Below are positions 40,508 through 50,289 of a stretch of 64,000 nt of DNA, piece after piece. A program made the position numbers and the translations under genes. The stretch spans positions 1 to 64,000 of IMG/VR virus record IMGVR_UViG_3300009509_000004; one strand, 5' to 3'. Below the pieces are notes generated by a model that was not told the DNA's origin, ran no database searches, and saw only the letters and a program-made list of their open reading frames with translations. The DNA is from a virus. Numbering within the stretch: position 1 is the first letter of the stretch; each line of letters begins with the position of its first letter.

Positions 40508-41667
40508 CACGGCACCACCTTTCTGGCGGCAAAGTCAATCACATAGCCCTCTGTCTTGGAGCACATGTGCTTGACTTTTGTGAAGTAGTAATCACCATTG
40601 TATGTGTTGCCCACGCCATCCAGCGAGTGCGTCTGCCTCGCTCTCAGGTTTCCGACACCGATCAAGCGCCCCCTGCTGAGGATGAAATTCTCACGCATGC
40701 GCCTGAACCACTGCTTGGCCCACTCTTCAACTTCCTTCTGTGTCTTGAATCGCCTGTTGGTGTTCACATTGAAGCTGAAGTCGTTGAAGAACAATTTGAC
40801 ATCGCTGGCAGTGGTCAACTCATCGGTGACCTCGCCAGTTGGGTTTCCTGCCGCCTGGATGTCTGGTGACTTGTTGCTTTCCTCCTTGACTTCTGCCTTG
40901 AGCACCTTGCCTGTGCGGTTGTCCTTGACCACAACCTCCATGTCGGTGATTGCGCCTTTGATCAAGAACTCAGGCTGGAAAGACAGCAACGTGCTGTTAT
41001 CTCCCTCGTTGTATTTGAATGTGTATTTCTTGTCTTGGAGCGATGCCAATGACTCAGGCTTCTTGAAGTACAGCACCCACGTGCCATCCTCAAGCCCCTC
41101 GACCCAGAACACATATCCATTCAGGTTGGCCAACCCCTGCACAAACTCATAGTCAGACACGCCTGGCCGTTGGATGAAATTGTGCGGCTGATCTGCTGTG
41201 TCGTCAATCTCAGGCCCCAGGTCATAGTCATTCGCCCTGTCGGCAACCGCCTCAGCAAATGTGGCATCCTTGAACACGCGCCCGCCCTTGCCGCCTTCCT
41301 TCTTGGGCTTCTTGGGTTCATTGTCCATCATCTTGCTGTCCTTGGTGTAGCCAACGACCTGTATGGTGGGCATCCCGCTTTGCGGGAAGTTGGGCACCTG
41401 CTTTGCGATGATGACTCGCCCAACATATTCAAGCTCTGACCCGTATCCCATCCAGATCGCCATCTCGTTTCCTGGCTGAAACACCTTGGCATTGCTGAGC
41501 AGGAAGTCTGGGTTGACAGCCCTGATTCTGGCAACATCTGCCATCCCATCAGCGCTCTCATACTCCACAGATTCACAGAACTGCATGACACCATATTCCA
41601 ATTCCTTGCCCTCGACCTCGACAGCAAAGGTGGGTGCCAAATAGTCTGTGCCTCCAAACAATCCCAT
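40507..41667 (-). CDS. Baseplate hub protein, gpD-like
   Basis: A 386-residue member of the late control D family that forms the hub ring around the spike, like T4 gp27 and P2 gpD. Visible landmarks are 'YLAPTFAVEVEGKELEYGVM', 'MAIWMGYGSELEYVGRVII', 'VSDYEFVQGLANLNGYVFWV' and the C-terminal 'GVGNLRARQTHSLDGVG...GDYYFTKVKH' block. The gene lies between the LysM tube gene and the spike gene, the canonical order in contractile systems. Confidence 0.9.
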   Translation of the reverse strand: MGLFGGTDYLAPTFAVEVEGKELEYGVMQFCESVEYESADGMADVARIRAVNPDFLLSNAKVFQPGNEMAIWMGYGSELEYVGRVIIAKQVPNFPQSGMPTIQVVGYTKDSKMMDNEPKKPKKEGGKGGRVFKDATFAEAVADRANDYDLGPEIDDTADQPHNFIQRPGVSDYEFVQGLANLNGYVFWVEGLEDGTWVLYFKKPESLASLQDKKYTFKYNEGDNSTLLSFQPEFLIKGAITDMEVVVKDNRTGKVLKAEVKEESNKSPDIQAAGNPTGEVTDELTTASDVKLFFNDFSFNVNTNRRFKTQKEVEEWAKQWFRRMRENFILSRGRLIGVGNLRARQTHSLDGVGNTYNGDYYFTKVKHMCSKTEGYVIDFAARKVVP

Positions 41668-41674
41668 GTTCCCC

Positions 41675-42442
41675 TCAATCAGCGATGATCACATGGCTGA
41701 CATACGTCCTGTTGCGTCGCTCAAACATCTCCCTGCGCAAATCTCTCTGCGGGGTTTGCTTCTTGCCATATGCCGTCTGCAATGCAACGCTCTTGGTTTC
41801 AACTTTGTCCTTGCGGATCGCCTCGATGCTGGGCAGCTTGATGACGTCACCCGTCTGAACGTTGGGCTTTGTCGGGTGCCGCTTTCTGATGACATCCCCC
41901 AGCATGGGGTTGCCATATTCCTTCTGCGTCAACATCTCATAGTAGTCACGCACCGCTGCCCTGTGGTAGCGTGTCTCACCCGCCGCCTTTGACTCCAAAT
42001 CAAATGCTGTGTACTTCCTGAGCGTGATGGATGCTTGAACGCTGCGGATGTTGCCAAACCACGTGGGCCTGCCAAACTTCGGTGACAGCGACTCGATGAC
42101 ACAGTCCATCATCTCCCACCCAGTGCCGACCCAGAAGGTCAGAACGGGTGGACGGTTGCCATATATCTCATCTGGTTTTGCCCACGATTCCAGCAAATAG
42201 TAATCCTCTTCAGCGTTGCTGAACACTGAATCCCTGTCATACAGCACGATGTCGAATGACACCGTGTCAGCACTCTGATTCAAGAACTGCAGGATCTCAT
42301 TGGCCCTGTTCAGCGCTGTGTGTCCAACCCAATTGGGCTTCACATTCTTGGACATATTCACAGGCTCAAATTGGCCCTGCATGATCTGGAATGTGGTCTG
42401 ATTCTGCAGGAACCATGACCTGAAGTTGGGGAACAAACCCAT
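41675..42442 (-). CDS. LysM-containing tube/baseplate initiator protein
   Basis: This 255-residue protein ends in a LysM-like segment ('GNPMLGDVIRKRHPTKPNVQ', then 'TGDVIKLPS') after a beta-rich N-terminal domain ('SADTVSFDIVLYDRDSVFSN', 'PVLTFWVGTGWEMMDCVIES'). Such tube-initiator proteins with a LysM tail occur in contractile injection systems and phages (T4 gp53/gp54 region, P2 gpX). It is encoded immediately after the tape measure gene. No catalytic residues are seen. Confidence 0.82.
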   Translation of the reverse strand: MGLFPNFRSWFLQNQTTFQIMQGQFEPVNMSKNVKPNWVGHTALNRANEILQFLNQSADTVSFDIVLYDRDSVFSNAEEDYYLLESWAKPDEIYGNRPPVLTFWVGTGWEMMDCVIESLSPKFGRPTWFGNIRSVQASITLRKYTAFDLESKAAGETRYHRAAVRDYYEMLTQKEYGNPMLGDVIRKRHPTKPNVQTGDVIKLPSIEAIRKDKVETKSVALQTAYGKKQTPQRDLRREMFERRNRTYVSHVIIAD

Positions 42443-45400
42443 TATGCCACCCCCTTCATCGGAGCAGCGCCGTGCTCAAGCATCGCCCTGCGTTGCCACG
42501 GGGTGGACTTGAACCCTGACCTGTCCTGAATCTCCTGCTTGTGTCTTGCGCTCGCAACGTTGATCGACTCGCCGTCAACGCACATCTTGTTGTTGATGTC
42601 GATGGTGCGCTTGTCCTCAAGCTGAATCTCTGCTTTGACCTCTGGCTTTTGCGCCTGCCGTTGTTTCTCCATCGCCTTGAGATCGCCGATTGCCGCAACT
42701 TGATCCTTGAGCAGCGCGATCTGTTCAGCCGTCCCTGCCTGTGCTTGGGTCTGGGCTGCCTGAACCTGCGGTTGTGCTGCCGCCGCTGCCGCTTTTGCCG
42801 GCTCTGCGCCTTTTAGAGTTGCTGCAACAGTAGGTACAGCCTTGTCCAGTTGCGCAGCAATTTCGTCACTCTGAATGCCTCCCTCCATCCATTTCTGAAG
42901 GGAACCAAGATCAACTCCCAGCTTCCCTGCGAGCGTATCAGCACCAGGGATCTTGCGGATGAGTTTGATCACCACGCCCATGACTGCCCTCAGCGGCATG
43001 GTCAGCGCGTTGAAGATGCCGATGCCGACCCGTTTGAGGCCACCCAGGAAGTCGCCTTGGAACATCTGGATGATGCCGCCAAACACGTCCTGAAACACCC
43101 TCTTGATTGTGATGATGGGCGTCTTGAACAGCGGGATCAAGAATGACACGATCTTGCCGATTGTGTTGACCACAAAGCCAACGACCTCGATGAGAGCAAT
43201 CAACATTGCTGAAATGAAGTTGCCGATGGTCGTGCCGACCTCGACCCAATTGACCTCGACCGTGCTGCCACCAGACGTGAACTCTGCCACGACATCGTTG
43301 ATCTCTGCCTTGATTTCTGCCACCACCCCGCTGAACGTCTCAACGATGGTGTTCCAGACGTTCATGAAGGTGTTTTTGATCTCTGTCCAATTTGCCATCA
43401 GGGCATCGCCCGCCGCCTTCAGCGCGGTGAGTGGCCCCTCGATGAATCCCCATACTGTGTCCATCAACCAGACAAACACATCAATGACCATGCCAAAGGC
43501 ATCAGCAGCGACACTGGCAACCCAGAGAACGCCGTTGGCGATTGCTCCGCCAACTTCATCCCACTTGATCTCCATGTCGTCCAAGCCCTGGAACCATGAC
43601 CCAAAGATGGCGTTGAACCTCTCTTTGATTTTGGCAACTGTGGTCTCGATTTTCTGAACTGCTTGGTCCCAAACCGCCTTCCACTTGTCAATGACCGCCC
43701 CGATGCCTTCATCCCACTTCTGCTTGAACCCGTCAATGAACGGTGTCCAAACGTTGTTGTAGAAGTCCATCACGGCCTGCTTGATGTTGCCCCACACCCT
43801 GACCAGGGTGTCGCCAATTGACTCGCCTTCCTTCCTGATGAACAAGAATGCAAGGGCAACCGCCCCCGCAACGATGACGATGGGCCAGAACGCCCCTGCG
43901 AGCAACGCCAGCCCGCCCTTGATGACCGCAAACGCCCCAAGCGCGATGGTCTTGAATGCCGCAAACGCCTGAATCAACCCGCTGACCATGAAACCAAAGG
44001 TCACAAGGCCAAGAATGATGGGCACCATCGCGCCTGCCACAATCGCAAAGATGGTGGCATATTTGGCAATCTTGCGCACGCCGTCCTTGCCAAACTTGTC
44101 CTCAAGCGTCTTGCCCAGCTCCTTGACTTTGGCCACAACGCTGTCCCACGCATCCCTGAGCGTGTCGATGGCATCTTGCAGCCCCAGCGCGATCTGCAGG
44201 GCTGTGCTCCCGTGTTCCTCTTCAATCTTCTGCAGTGTCTCCATCTCAAAGATTTGAGAACGGATCTTGTCAGCATCCCTGGCTCTGGCCGCCTCGACCT
44301 CTGACATTGCAGCGATCTCTTGCTCAATCTGCCTGCGCTGCGCCTGGCTCAATTTCTTGTTGCTGTCCAGCGCCTCTTGCAATACCTGGGTGCGCAACTG
44401 CCTCTGAGCGTCAGCCGCCCCCGCCGCGCCGCTGAATGCAAGGTCAATCTGCTGCTTGGAAGCATCCCGCCTCGCCTTGACCATCTCGTTGATCTGCTGA
44501 AGCATCATGTTCTTGCGCTTCTCAGACAGATCGCTGATGGATTTGACTCCAGCCGCTTCCAAGTGCCGTGTCTTGAGCGCTTCTGCTCGCCTCTTGGTCT
44601 CAGCCTCGATGGCAGACTCAACCGCCCTCTTGCGCGCCTCGACCTGCGCTGATGACAACTGCTCTTCACCTATCTGCATGCGGGAAATCACCTGAAGTGC
44701 TCCCAGCATTGAACTCCTGTATTTGTCCGTGACGCCAGCCGCCTCAAGCCGCTTGCTCGACTCACGTGCAATGGCCTGAGCGCTCTTGGCGTTCTCCATG
44801 TTCTCCTTTTGTCTGATCTCGTTGAGCCCTTCCAGGCTGAACAGCACGCCGTTCAAGCTGTTGGTCATCTGCTCGATGACTGGCGTGAAGCTCTTGAGCA
44901 GCGGTCCAAAAATGCCGATGCTCACCGACTCGACTGATGCCCCAAACAGTGTTAGTCTGCCCAGGAAGTTGTCAAGCCGCTTGTTGGCCATCTCTGTGGC
45001 CGCCCCAACGCCAGCACTGGATGCGACAAGCTCATCTTGCAACTTGTCCATCGACTCCTTGCCAGCAACTGCCAGAGCGTTGTATGCACGCGCACCCCTG
45101 ATGCCAAACAGCTCAGTGGCGATGCGCGCCCGCTCCGTGGCGCTTGGGATCTTGGCCATCCTCCTGCTGACCTGGTCAACGATGTCGCTCACCTTCCTGA
45201 GCGTTCCATCTGCGTTGGTCAGTGACAGCCCCCAATCGTTGATGATCTTCTTGCCCTCTCGCCCTGGCTTGGATAGCTTCACCATCATGTTGGTGAATGC
45301 CGTTCCAGCCAGCGATCCCTTCAGGCCTGCATCCGCCAGCTTGCCAAAGATGGCAGTTGTTTCCTCAAGGGACATCCCAAGTGATTTGGCCTGGGACACG

Positions 45401-46068
45401 CCATATTTGAATGATTCTCCAAGCCCTGTGATATTGGTGTTTGACCTCGCTGAAGCAAGGGCCAGCACGTCTGCGACGTGTGAAGCCTCGCCCCATTCCA
45501 TGGCCATGCCCTTGACGACCTGGGCAACGATGTCGGATGCTGTCGCCAAGTCGATGGCGTCAGCCGCCGCTGCATTCATCGTGCCTTGGAGTGCTGCGAT
45601 GATCTGGTCTGAGTTTGCGCCCGCCCGCCCCAAATACTCCATCGCCTCGCCTGCCTGAGTAGCACTGAACACGGACACGATGCCCATGCGCTTTGCTTCC
45701 TTGGTCAGCTTGGCCATGTCCTCTTCATTGGCTCGCGTGATCGCGCCAACGCCAGACATCTGCTGCTCAAACTTGGCTGCCTTTGCTACGCCAGCCCCTA
45801 CTGCAGCTGTGAGTGGGAGTGCTCCCAGCGCTGCGTTGCGCAGCCCCGCTCCCATCTGTTTGACGCCAGCTCCAATCTGCTTGAAGCCAGACATCATCTG
45901 GTTTGTGGCTTGTTGTACCGATCTCGCCATGCGCTGCATGGCAGGTGGGGTGCGGTCAGCAGTCTGGATGAACTGTCCCAAGGCATTGCGCGCACGATTG
46001 CTTGCTTGGACAAATTGTTTGTCGTCTGCTGTGAGCGTAGCTCCCAAACCGTATCGCTCAAGTGCCAT
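42442..46068 (-). CDS. Tail tape measure protein
   Basis: At 1208 residues this is the length ruler of the tail. Using the empirical 0.15 nm per residue, the tail tube would be about 180 nm. The N-terminal half contains the tape-measure core ('GIVSVFSATQAGEAMEYLGR', 'AAAADAIDLATASDIVAQVV', 'FANMMVKLSKPG'-like blocks). The middle has long coiled coils and then hydrophobic spans around residues 690-790 ('YATIFAIVAGAMVPIILGL', 'FWPIVIVAGAVALAFLFI') that may enter the host membrane. The C-terminus is alanine/glutamine-rich. It follows the frameshifting chaperone gene, as in most long-tailed phages. Confidence 0.95.
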   Translation of the reverse strand: MALERYGLGATLTADDKQFVQASNRARNALGQFIQTADRTPPAMQRMARSVQQATNQMMSGFKQIGAGVKQMGAGLRNAALGALPLTAAVGAGVAKAAKFEQQMSGVGAITRANEEDMAKLTKEAKRMGIVSVFSATQAGEAMEYLGRAGANSDQIIAALQGTMNAAAADAIDLATASDIVAQVVKGMAMEWGEASHVADVLALASARSNTNITGLGESFKYGVSQAKSLGMSLEETTAIFGKLADAGLKGSLAGTAFTNMMVKLSKPGREGKKIINDWGLSLTNADGTLRKVSDIVDQVSRRMAKIPSATERARIATELFGIRGARAYNALAVAGKESMDKLQDELVASSAGVGAATEMANKRLDNFLGRLTLFGASVESVSIGIFGPLLKSFTPVIEQMTNSLNGVLFSLEGLNEIRQKENMENAKSAQAIARESSKRLEAAGVTDKYRSSMLGALQVISRMQIGEEQLSSAQVEARKRAVESAIEAETKRRAEALKTRHLEAAGVKSISDLSEKRKNMMLQQINEMVKARRDASKQQIDLAFSGAAGAADAQRQLRTQVLQEALDSNKKLSQAQRRQIEQEIAAMSEVEAARARDADKIRSQIFEMETLQKIEEEHGSTALQIALGLQDAIDTLRDAWDSVVAKVKELGKTLEDKFGKDGVRKIAKYATIFAIVAGAMVPIILGLVTFGFMVSGLIQAFAAFKTIALGAFAVIKGGLALLAGAFWPIVIVAGAVALAFLFIRKEGESIGDTLVRVWGNIKQAVMDFYNNVWTPFIDGFKQKWDEGIGAVIDKWKAVWDQAVQKIETTVAKIKERFNAIFGSWFQGLDDMEIKWDEVGGAIANGVLWVASVAADAFGMVIDVFVWLMDTVWGFIEGPLTALKAAGDALMANWTEIKNTFMNVWNTIVETFSGVVAEIKAEINDVVAEFTSGGSTVEVNWVEVGTTIGNFISAMLIALIEVVGFVVNTIGKIVSFLIPLFKTPIITIKRVFQDVFGGIIQMFQGDFLGGLKRVGIGIFNALTMPLRAVMGVVIKLIRKIPGADTLAGKLGVDLGSLQKWMEGGIQSDEIAAQLDKAVPTVAATLKGAEPAKAAAAAAQPQVQAAQTQAQAGTAEQIALLKDQVAAIGDLKAMEKQRQAQKPEVKAEIQLEDKRTIDINNKMCVDGESINVASARHKQEIQDRSGFKSTPWQRRAMLEHGAAPMKGVA

Positions 46069-46071
46069 GAG

Positions 46072-47165
46072 CTAATGCCTCCTGGGCTTTTTCACCCTTG
46101 AGCCTCGCTTCATTTGCTCGGCTTCCTTCTTGAGCTGCTTGTGTAACCGTCTCAAATACCACTCACGGTCAACACTCAGCATACGCTCAACGTCACCGTA
46201 TGTCATCCCCTCCATGCAATAGGTTAGCGCAAACACCTCTTCCCGCAAATCATCCGTTGACCTTAGCGGGAAGAATCGCCGAAAAAATTGTCATATCCCC
46301 AGTCAATTGCCAGCTTGTACTGGTATCGACAGCGTTGACAATTCCCTTCGACAGACATGTTGGGGCCAATCGCGTGTTCATCAACCCGATTGGTGATCGC
46401 CTCGATGTCTCGTTTGCCCATCTCATCCAACTCAGACTCGGCAAGGGCAACCTGCTGTGGTTTCCCTTCCTTGTCCTTCCAGTTGGCGATCCCGTGAATG
46501 GAACCAAGGATGACGCTTGCCTTTGCTGCTCCTGTGTTCAGACCTCCAACGCCCTGCATGTTTTCCAATGAAGTCCAACGTGCTGGGCCCATGAGCAGGT
46601 CTGTCACCTCTTTTCCCCTGATGCTGAATGGCTCCCTGAGCTTATACTCCCACAGGGAATCGCCCAACTTCTCACAGACGTCAACCTCAACGGTTTCCAA
46701 GTCTGCTGTGAACGGGAATTTGAAGCCACAGTTTGGGCACCTCAAGTTGAGGTGCAGCTCGTTGCCCAAGGCCTGCATGCGCAACCAGACATAGGCATAG
46801 AACACATCACCCATGAACATCTGTGAGATGTGGATGCGCCTTTCCTCTGGCTTCATGCCCTCAAATTTGTGTTGCCCGACCTGGGTGCACATCGTGGCCA
46901 GAACCATGCCAACAAACTGCGCAACGTTGGCATCTCGGTTCTTGTCCCTCAGATCGCCCAACTCGCGTTCTTCAGCCATGCGCCATCGCCTCACAGCGAT
47001 GTCCTTGGCATAGCTGCCGTCAGTTGTGACAAGACCAAGGGGCAGCCTTGGCCCCTGCTCTTTGAGCACAACTCGCTTCAGATGGGCAACGCCCTTGTCG
47101 GAAACAGAATTGGCCGTTTCATCGGCCTGTGGATCCACACCTTGCGGTGTTTCTGGCTGGATCAC
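46072..47165 (-). CDS. Tail assembly chaperone, predicted -1 frameshift product
   Basis: Ribosomes that slip back one base at TTTTTTC (46281-46287) leave the 300-codon frame before its stop at 46263. They would read on to TAG at 46072, adding about 69 residues. The added part ('DDLREEVFALTYCMEGMTYG', 'VERMLSVDREWYLRRLHKQL') is a typical chaperone T-domain and has no plausible start codon or ribosome site of its own. This is the same design as lambda G/G-T. The product would hold the tape measure during tail assembly. The tape measure gene begins four bases after this stop. Confidence 0.75.
46263..47165 (-). CDS. Tail assembly chaperone, unshifted form (gp26-like)
   Basis: The unshifted product is 300 residues. 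It contains a zinc-ribbon-like pair ('RCPNCGFKFPF' and 'NCQRCRYQYKL') framing a domain with 'SIRGKEVTDLLMGPARWTSL' and 'LGSIHGIANWKDKEGKP', as in T4 gp26/gp51-type tail assembly factors. The start is a GTG at 47165 behind GGAGG. It lies between the tube and tape measure genes, the expected position for a chaperone. The C-terminal residues 'YDNFFGDSSR' cover the slippery site. Confidence 0.82.
   Translation of the reverse strand: MIQPETPQGVDPQADETANSVSDKGVAHLKRVVLKEQGPRLPLGLVTTDGSYAKDIAVRRWRMAEERELGDLRDKNRDANVAQFVGMVLATMCTQVGQHKFEGMKPEERRIHISQMFMGDVFYAYVWLRMQALGNELHLNLRCPNCGFKFPFTADLETVEVDVCEKLGDSLWEYKLREPFSIRGKEVTDLLMGPARWTSLENMQGVGGLNTGAAKASVILGSIHGIANWKDKEGKPQQVALAESELDEMGKRDIEAITNRVDEHAIGPNMSVEGNCQRCRYQYKLAIDWGYDNFFGDSSR
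46281..46287 (-). promoter_or_regulatory. Slippery heptamer TTTTTTC for -1 frameshift
   Basis: In the zero frame the site reads T TTT TTC, a fit to X XXY YYZ, with both tRNAs able to re-pair after slipping. It is 16 bases before the zero-frame stop. No clear downstream stem was located by eye. Confidence 0.72.
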
Positions 47166-47235
47166 GGTTCACCTCCAATCAGCAGTGCCCTTGTTAGGCC
47201 CAACCGTGGTATGTGTTATGAATCTTGTCGTCTGT

Positions 47236-47673
47236 TTAGATCGGCAAGATGTCGTCCACGCTCAAAGTCCATTCAACCAGCGCCAGCTCGCCCTCGTTTT
47301 CCATCTCACGGTCAGGCATGACCCGCTTGGTGGGGAACACGCCAACCAGTGACTTGGTCACGGTGGTGTTGCCGCTGATCGATTGGCTGATCATGCTGCC
47401 GACCTTCTTGTAGGTGGGCAAAACAGGGTCTTGTGACTCCCTGTACCACGCCTCCATTGCGGCCTGCTCCACAAGGTGGTGCTCTGGGAGCATGATCGTG
47501 AATTCACTTGGCCCTCGATTGCCGCCAGAGACACGAGTGCGGTCAGGCATCTCTGCCGTCTGCAACTCATCCTCAAGCCCGCTCACCTCGGTTGGGGTGA
47601 GTGGGGGCAATCCAAGGATCAACAGTTGGTACTTGTTGACCGGAATGTGGTCAGCCTGGATGGCACCTTTCAT
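47236..47673 (-). CDS. Tail tube protein (gp19-like)
   Basis: A 145-residue protein that matches the T4 gp19-like tube family in size and landmarks: N-terminal 'YQLLILGLPPLTPTEVSGLE', central 'EFTIMLPEHHLVEQAAMEAW', and C-terminal 'LVEWTLSVDDILPI'. It would stack in hexamers as the inner tube inside the sheath. AAGGAGG precedes ATG 47673. It lies just after the sheath gene and a small gene, the standard sheath-tube order. Confidence 0.88.
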   Translation of the reverse strand: MKGAIQADHIPVNKYQLLILGLPPLTPTEVSGLEDELQTAEMPDRTRVSGGNRGPSEFTIMLPEHHLVEQAAMEAWYRESQDPVLPTYKKVGSMISQSISGNTTVTKSLVGVFPTKRVMPDREMENEGELALVEWTLSVDDILPI

Positions 47674-47725
47674 GTCATCAACCTCCTTGGGTCAAAGAAT
47701 CCGCTTGTTGCGGCCTTCCCAGTTG

Positions 47726-47935
47726 CTATTCGACCTCAACCCCAGCGACCACATCCGTGGCCGCAGTCGGTGTCGTGGCCGCGTCATAATCCGCCTTGAG
47801 TTGATTGAACTGCGCCACCAGATCGCCCTGCGTTTCGACAAGCCCCTTCAGGACATCGTACAGGACGTCAAACCCATGGGATTCATCGAGGCCAGCGCCA
47901 GCCTCGCCCATCAATCTCTTCAACTTGACTGCCAT
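47726..47935 (-). CDS. Small helical protein between sheath and tube genes
   Basis: A 69-residue acidic protein with one amphipathic helix ('FDVLYDVLKGLVETQGDLVA') and an alanine/threonine-rich end. GGAGG precedes ATG 47935. No family is recognised. A structural accessory is possible. Confidence 0.62.
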   Translation of the reverse strand: MAVKLKRLMGEAGAGLDESHGFDVLYDVLKGLVETQGDLVAQFNQLKADYDAATTPTAATDVVAGVEVE

Positions 47936-47999
47936 AATTGCCTCCGTTTATGGTGAGTAGGGCCAGGCCCAAACTTGCTCACACGTTCTTTGGCACCCC

Positions 48000-50279
48000 T
48001 TAGCCTACAGACTCAAAGATGCCCTGCTTGCCGATGCGGATGATGAACCGCTCAACCGTGTCTGCGAGTCTGAGCTTGATCTCTGAGATCATGTCGCCGT
48101 TGGCCCGCGTTGCGTCGGTGTTCAATTCCTCATCCAACTTGATGATGCACGCTTCCTCAAACTTGGCACCTCTCAGCGCCCGCTTGGTGAACTCCGGCAA
48201 GAAGAATGACTTGAGAGCTGACAGCGCCAGCTTCTCAGTGACTGGATCGTTGATTGCGAACACAATCCAGTCAAAGCTCTCTTGGAGCACGTGCTCATAG
48301 TAGGACATCTGCTCACGCTGATGCTTCCACTTCCATGTGGGGTCTGTGTTGACCGTGCGGTCACCCCAGATGATGAAGTTGCCCTTGAGCTTCTTGATCA
48401 CAGCGATGCCCGCTGGATTGAGCACTTCCTCGTTGAGCAAGGCATCCTTTGTCGGGATGTCGAGCAACTTGGGCAACTTGGCATCTAGGCCAGCTTCAGC
48501 CTTGTGATAGCCATCATAGTCAGCTGCGATGCGCGCCTCTCGCCCATGGATCATGCCGGTGACCGGCACCAGCTTGGTCTTGCCCTCGCTGCTGAACGGA
48601 TCGGGCACCTCACCGTAGCTGGGGAATGCCACGACAGCATAGTCAGACCGACCCAGCGTGTCATTGACCTGCGTCAATGCGCCATCCTCGGTGACCACGT
48701 TGTCAGGGATCTCGTATCTGAACTGGTGATTCTTGGCATCCGCAAATGCCACACCAGCTTTCTGGACTGCGGTGGAAGTGATGCCTGGGCACGCATACTT
48801 GATCAGGCCCATGTTCTTGCCGATGACTCGGTTGAATGGGCTGAGACCAACATCCCACGCTTGCTGGATGTAGTCTGCATCGACCAAATCTGAAATGCCG
48901 TCCCTGCCGCCTTCCATCTCCAGCGGTGCCTCGACCATGAACTCATCTGCCGGTGCGCCGTCCACGGTGAGGTCAGAACCGTCTGCGACCGTGATGCTGT
49001 CATGGTCGTTGTCAACGATTCTGAATTTGGTGTTCTTGGCGTTGGGCTTGTCGGGGTACAGATAACCGCCAATGAGCGCGTCAGGGGTGAATGGCTTGTA
49101 GTTGATGACCAGAGTGTCGCCCGCCGCAACCGCTGTGATGCCTGCGGTCACTGTGAACTCAGGAGTCCACTTGTTGTTGGGGACAAATGCTACACCCAAA
49201 GTCACCGTGCCCAAAGCCCCAAACTTGTCACTCACAGCCGCGCCGCTCGTGGCATCGGCCATGGTGATGGTGATCTTCTGGGCCACCATATCATCGTCTG
49301 TGACGTCCAGCGCAAACGTGGGATCGCCCCCGCCAGCGCTGTTGACGGTGAAGTCATGGATGACTGCTGTGAGCACCGTTGCCGTCACGGTGTCGATGAG
49401 GCCCCAATGGTTGGCTGGCCGCACTGCTGCGGTGTGAGCGCCCGTCCAAAGATCGGTTGCCCAAATCTCATCGTTGCCGCCGTCCTTGTTGATGACATCC
49501 ACCCAATAGCGTGGGTCATTCGGATCGGTGGCCAGATTGGCATACTTCTTGACAAAGTCGCCATCCACGTACACGCTGATGCTGAACTCGCTGTCAGCCT
49601 TTTCCTCGCCGTCACCGATGAGGATGCTCAGCGCCTTGCCCTCGTTTTCCAGCACGAGGTAATAGCGCAAGCTGCTGCCAGACAGCGCGTTGTAGTCATC
49701 GAGCATCGTTTGATCAGCTGCAACCGTGACGATGCCAGCATCGTCGTTGCCAACGATGGGATAGCGCTTGTTGGGTACATCTTCAAGCTCAACCCAACCG
49801 CCCTTCCACTCATCTGTCTTCATAGCCAGACCAGTGTCCAGGGTGATGTTGGTGAGATCGCCGATTGCACTCATGTCATCTGTGAGCCGATTGAGCTTGC
49901 CGCCCCAGCGCCCGCCATTCTTGGCTTTCAACGTGCCCATCGGCGTGAGCAGCGAGCCATAGCGCGCATACAGAGTCATCCCAGCGGCAAGCTCGTTGCC
50001 GTCTGTGACCCTGATGAGCATGAGACCACCAGCCCCGTTTGCCAGGTCATAGTAGTCAAAAGCGCAGTCAGGAAGCAAGGAATCAGGGATGATTCCACCA
50101 CACTTCTTCTGGAACTGCTTTTTGTTTTGTGCGAAAATGAGCTCACCGACTGGGCCCTTTTCCATGACCCCAGCATAAGCCGCCCAACCAAGGGCACCTG
50201 GCTCAATGCCTTTTTCGCCTTCAAGCTCGATGATGGTGACGCCCGCGCCTCTTGTCGGGCCAAACCGCCGTTGTGCCAT
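48000..50279 (-). CDS. Contractile tail sheath protein
   Basis: At 759 residues this is the sheath subunit that contracts to drive the tube into the host. The start 'GVTIIELEGEKGIEPGALG', with 'AYAGVMEKGPVGELIFAQNK' and 'DYYDLANGAGGLMLIRVTDG', is typical. The conserved C-terminal domain has 'GIAVIKKLKGNFIIWGDRTV' and 'MISEIKLRLADTVERFIIRI'. Several beta-rich inserts in the middle (about residues 150-460, for example 'TVNSAGGGDPTFALDVTDDD') make it longer than P2 FI (396) or T4 gp18 (659); they probably decorate the outside. Confidence 0.95.
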   Translation of the reverse strand: MAQRRFGPTRGAGVTIIELEGEKGIEPGALGWAAYAGVMEKGPVGELIFAQNKKQFQKKCGGIIPDSLLPDCAFDYYDLANGAGGLMLIRVTDGNELAAGMTLYARYGSLLTPMGTLKAKNGGRWGGKLNRLTDDMSAIGDLTNITLDTGLAMKTDEWKGGWVELEDVPNKRYPIVGNDDAGIVTVAADQTMLDDYNALSGSSLRYYLVLENEGKALSILIGDGEEKADSEFSISVYVDGDFVKKYANLATDPNDPRYWVDVINKDGGNDEIWATDLWTGAHTAAVRPANHWGLIDTVTATVLTAVIHDFTVNSAGGGDPTFALDVTDDDMVAQKITITMADATSGAAVSDKFGALGTVTLGVAFVPNNKWTPEFTVTAGITAVAAGDTLVINYKPFTPDALIGGYLYPDKPNAKNTKFRIVDNDHDSITVADGSDLTVDGAPADEFMVEAPLEMEGGRDGISDLVDADYIQQAWDVGLSPFNRVIGKNMGLIKYACPGITSTAVQKAGVAFADAKNHQFRYEIPDNVVTEDGALTQVNDTLGRSDYAVVAFPSYGEVPDPFSSEGKTKLVPVTGMIHGREARIAADYDGYHKAEAGLDAKLPKLLDIPTKDALLNEEVLNPAGIAVIKKLKGNFIIWGDRTVNTDPTWKWKHQREQMSYYEHVLQESFDWIVFAINDPVTEKLALSALKSFFLPEFTKRALRGAKFEEACIIKLDEELNTDATRANGDMISEIKLRLADTVERFIIRIGKQGIFESVG

Positions 50280-50289
50280 GAGTGTCCTC

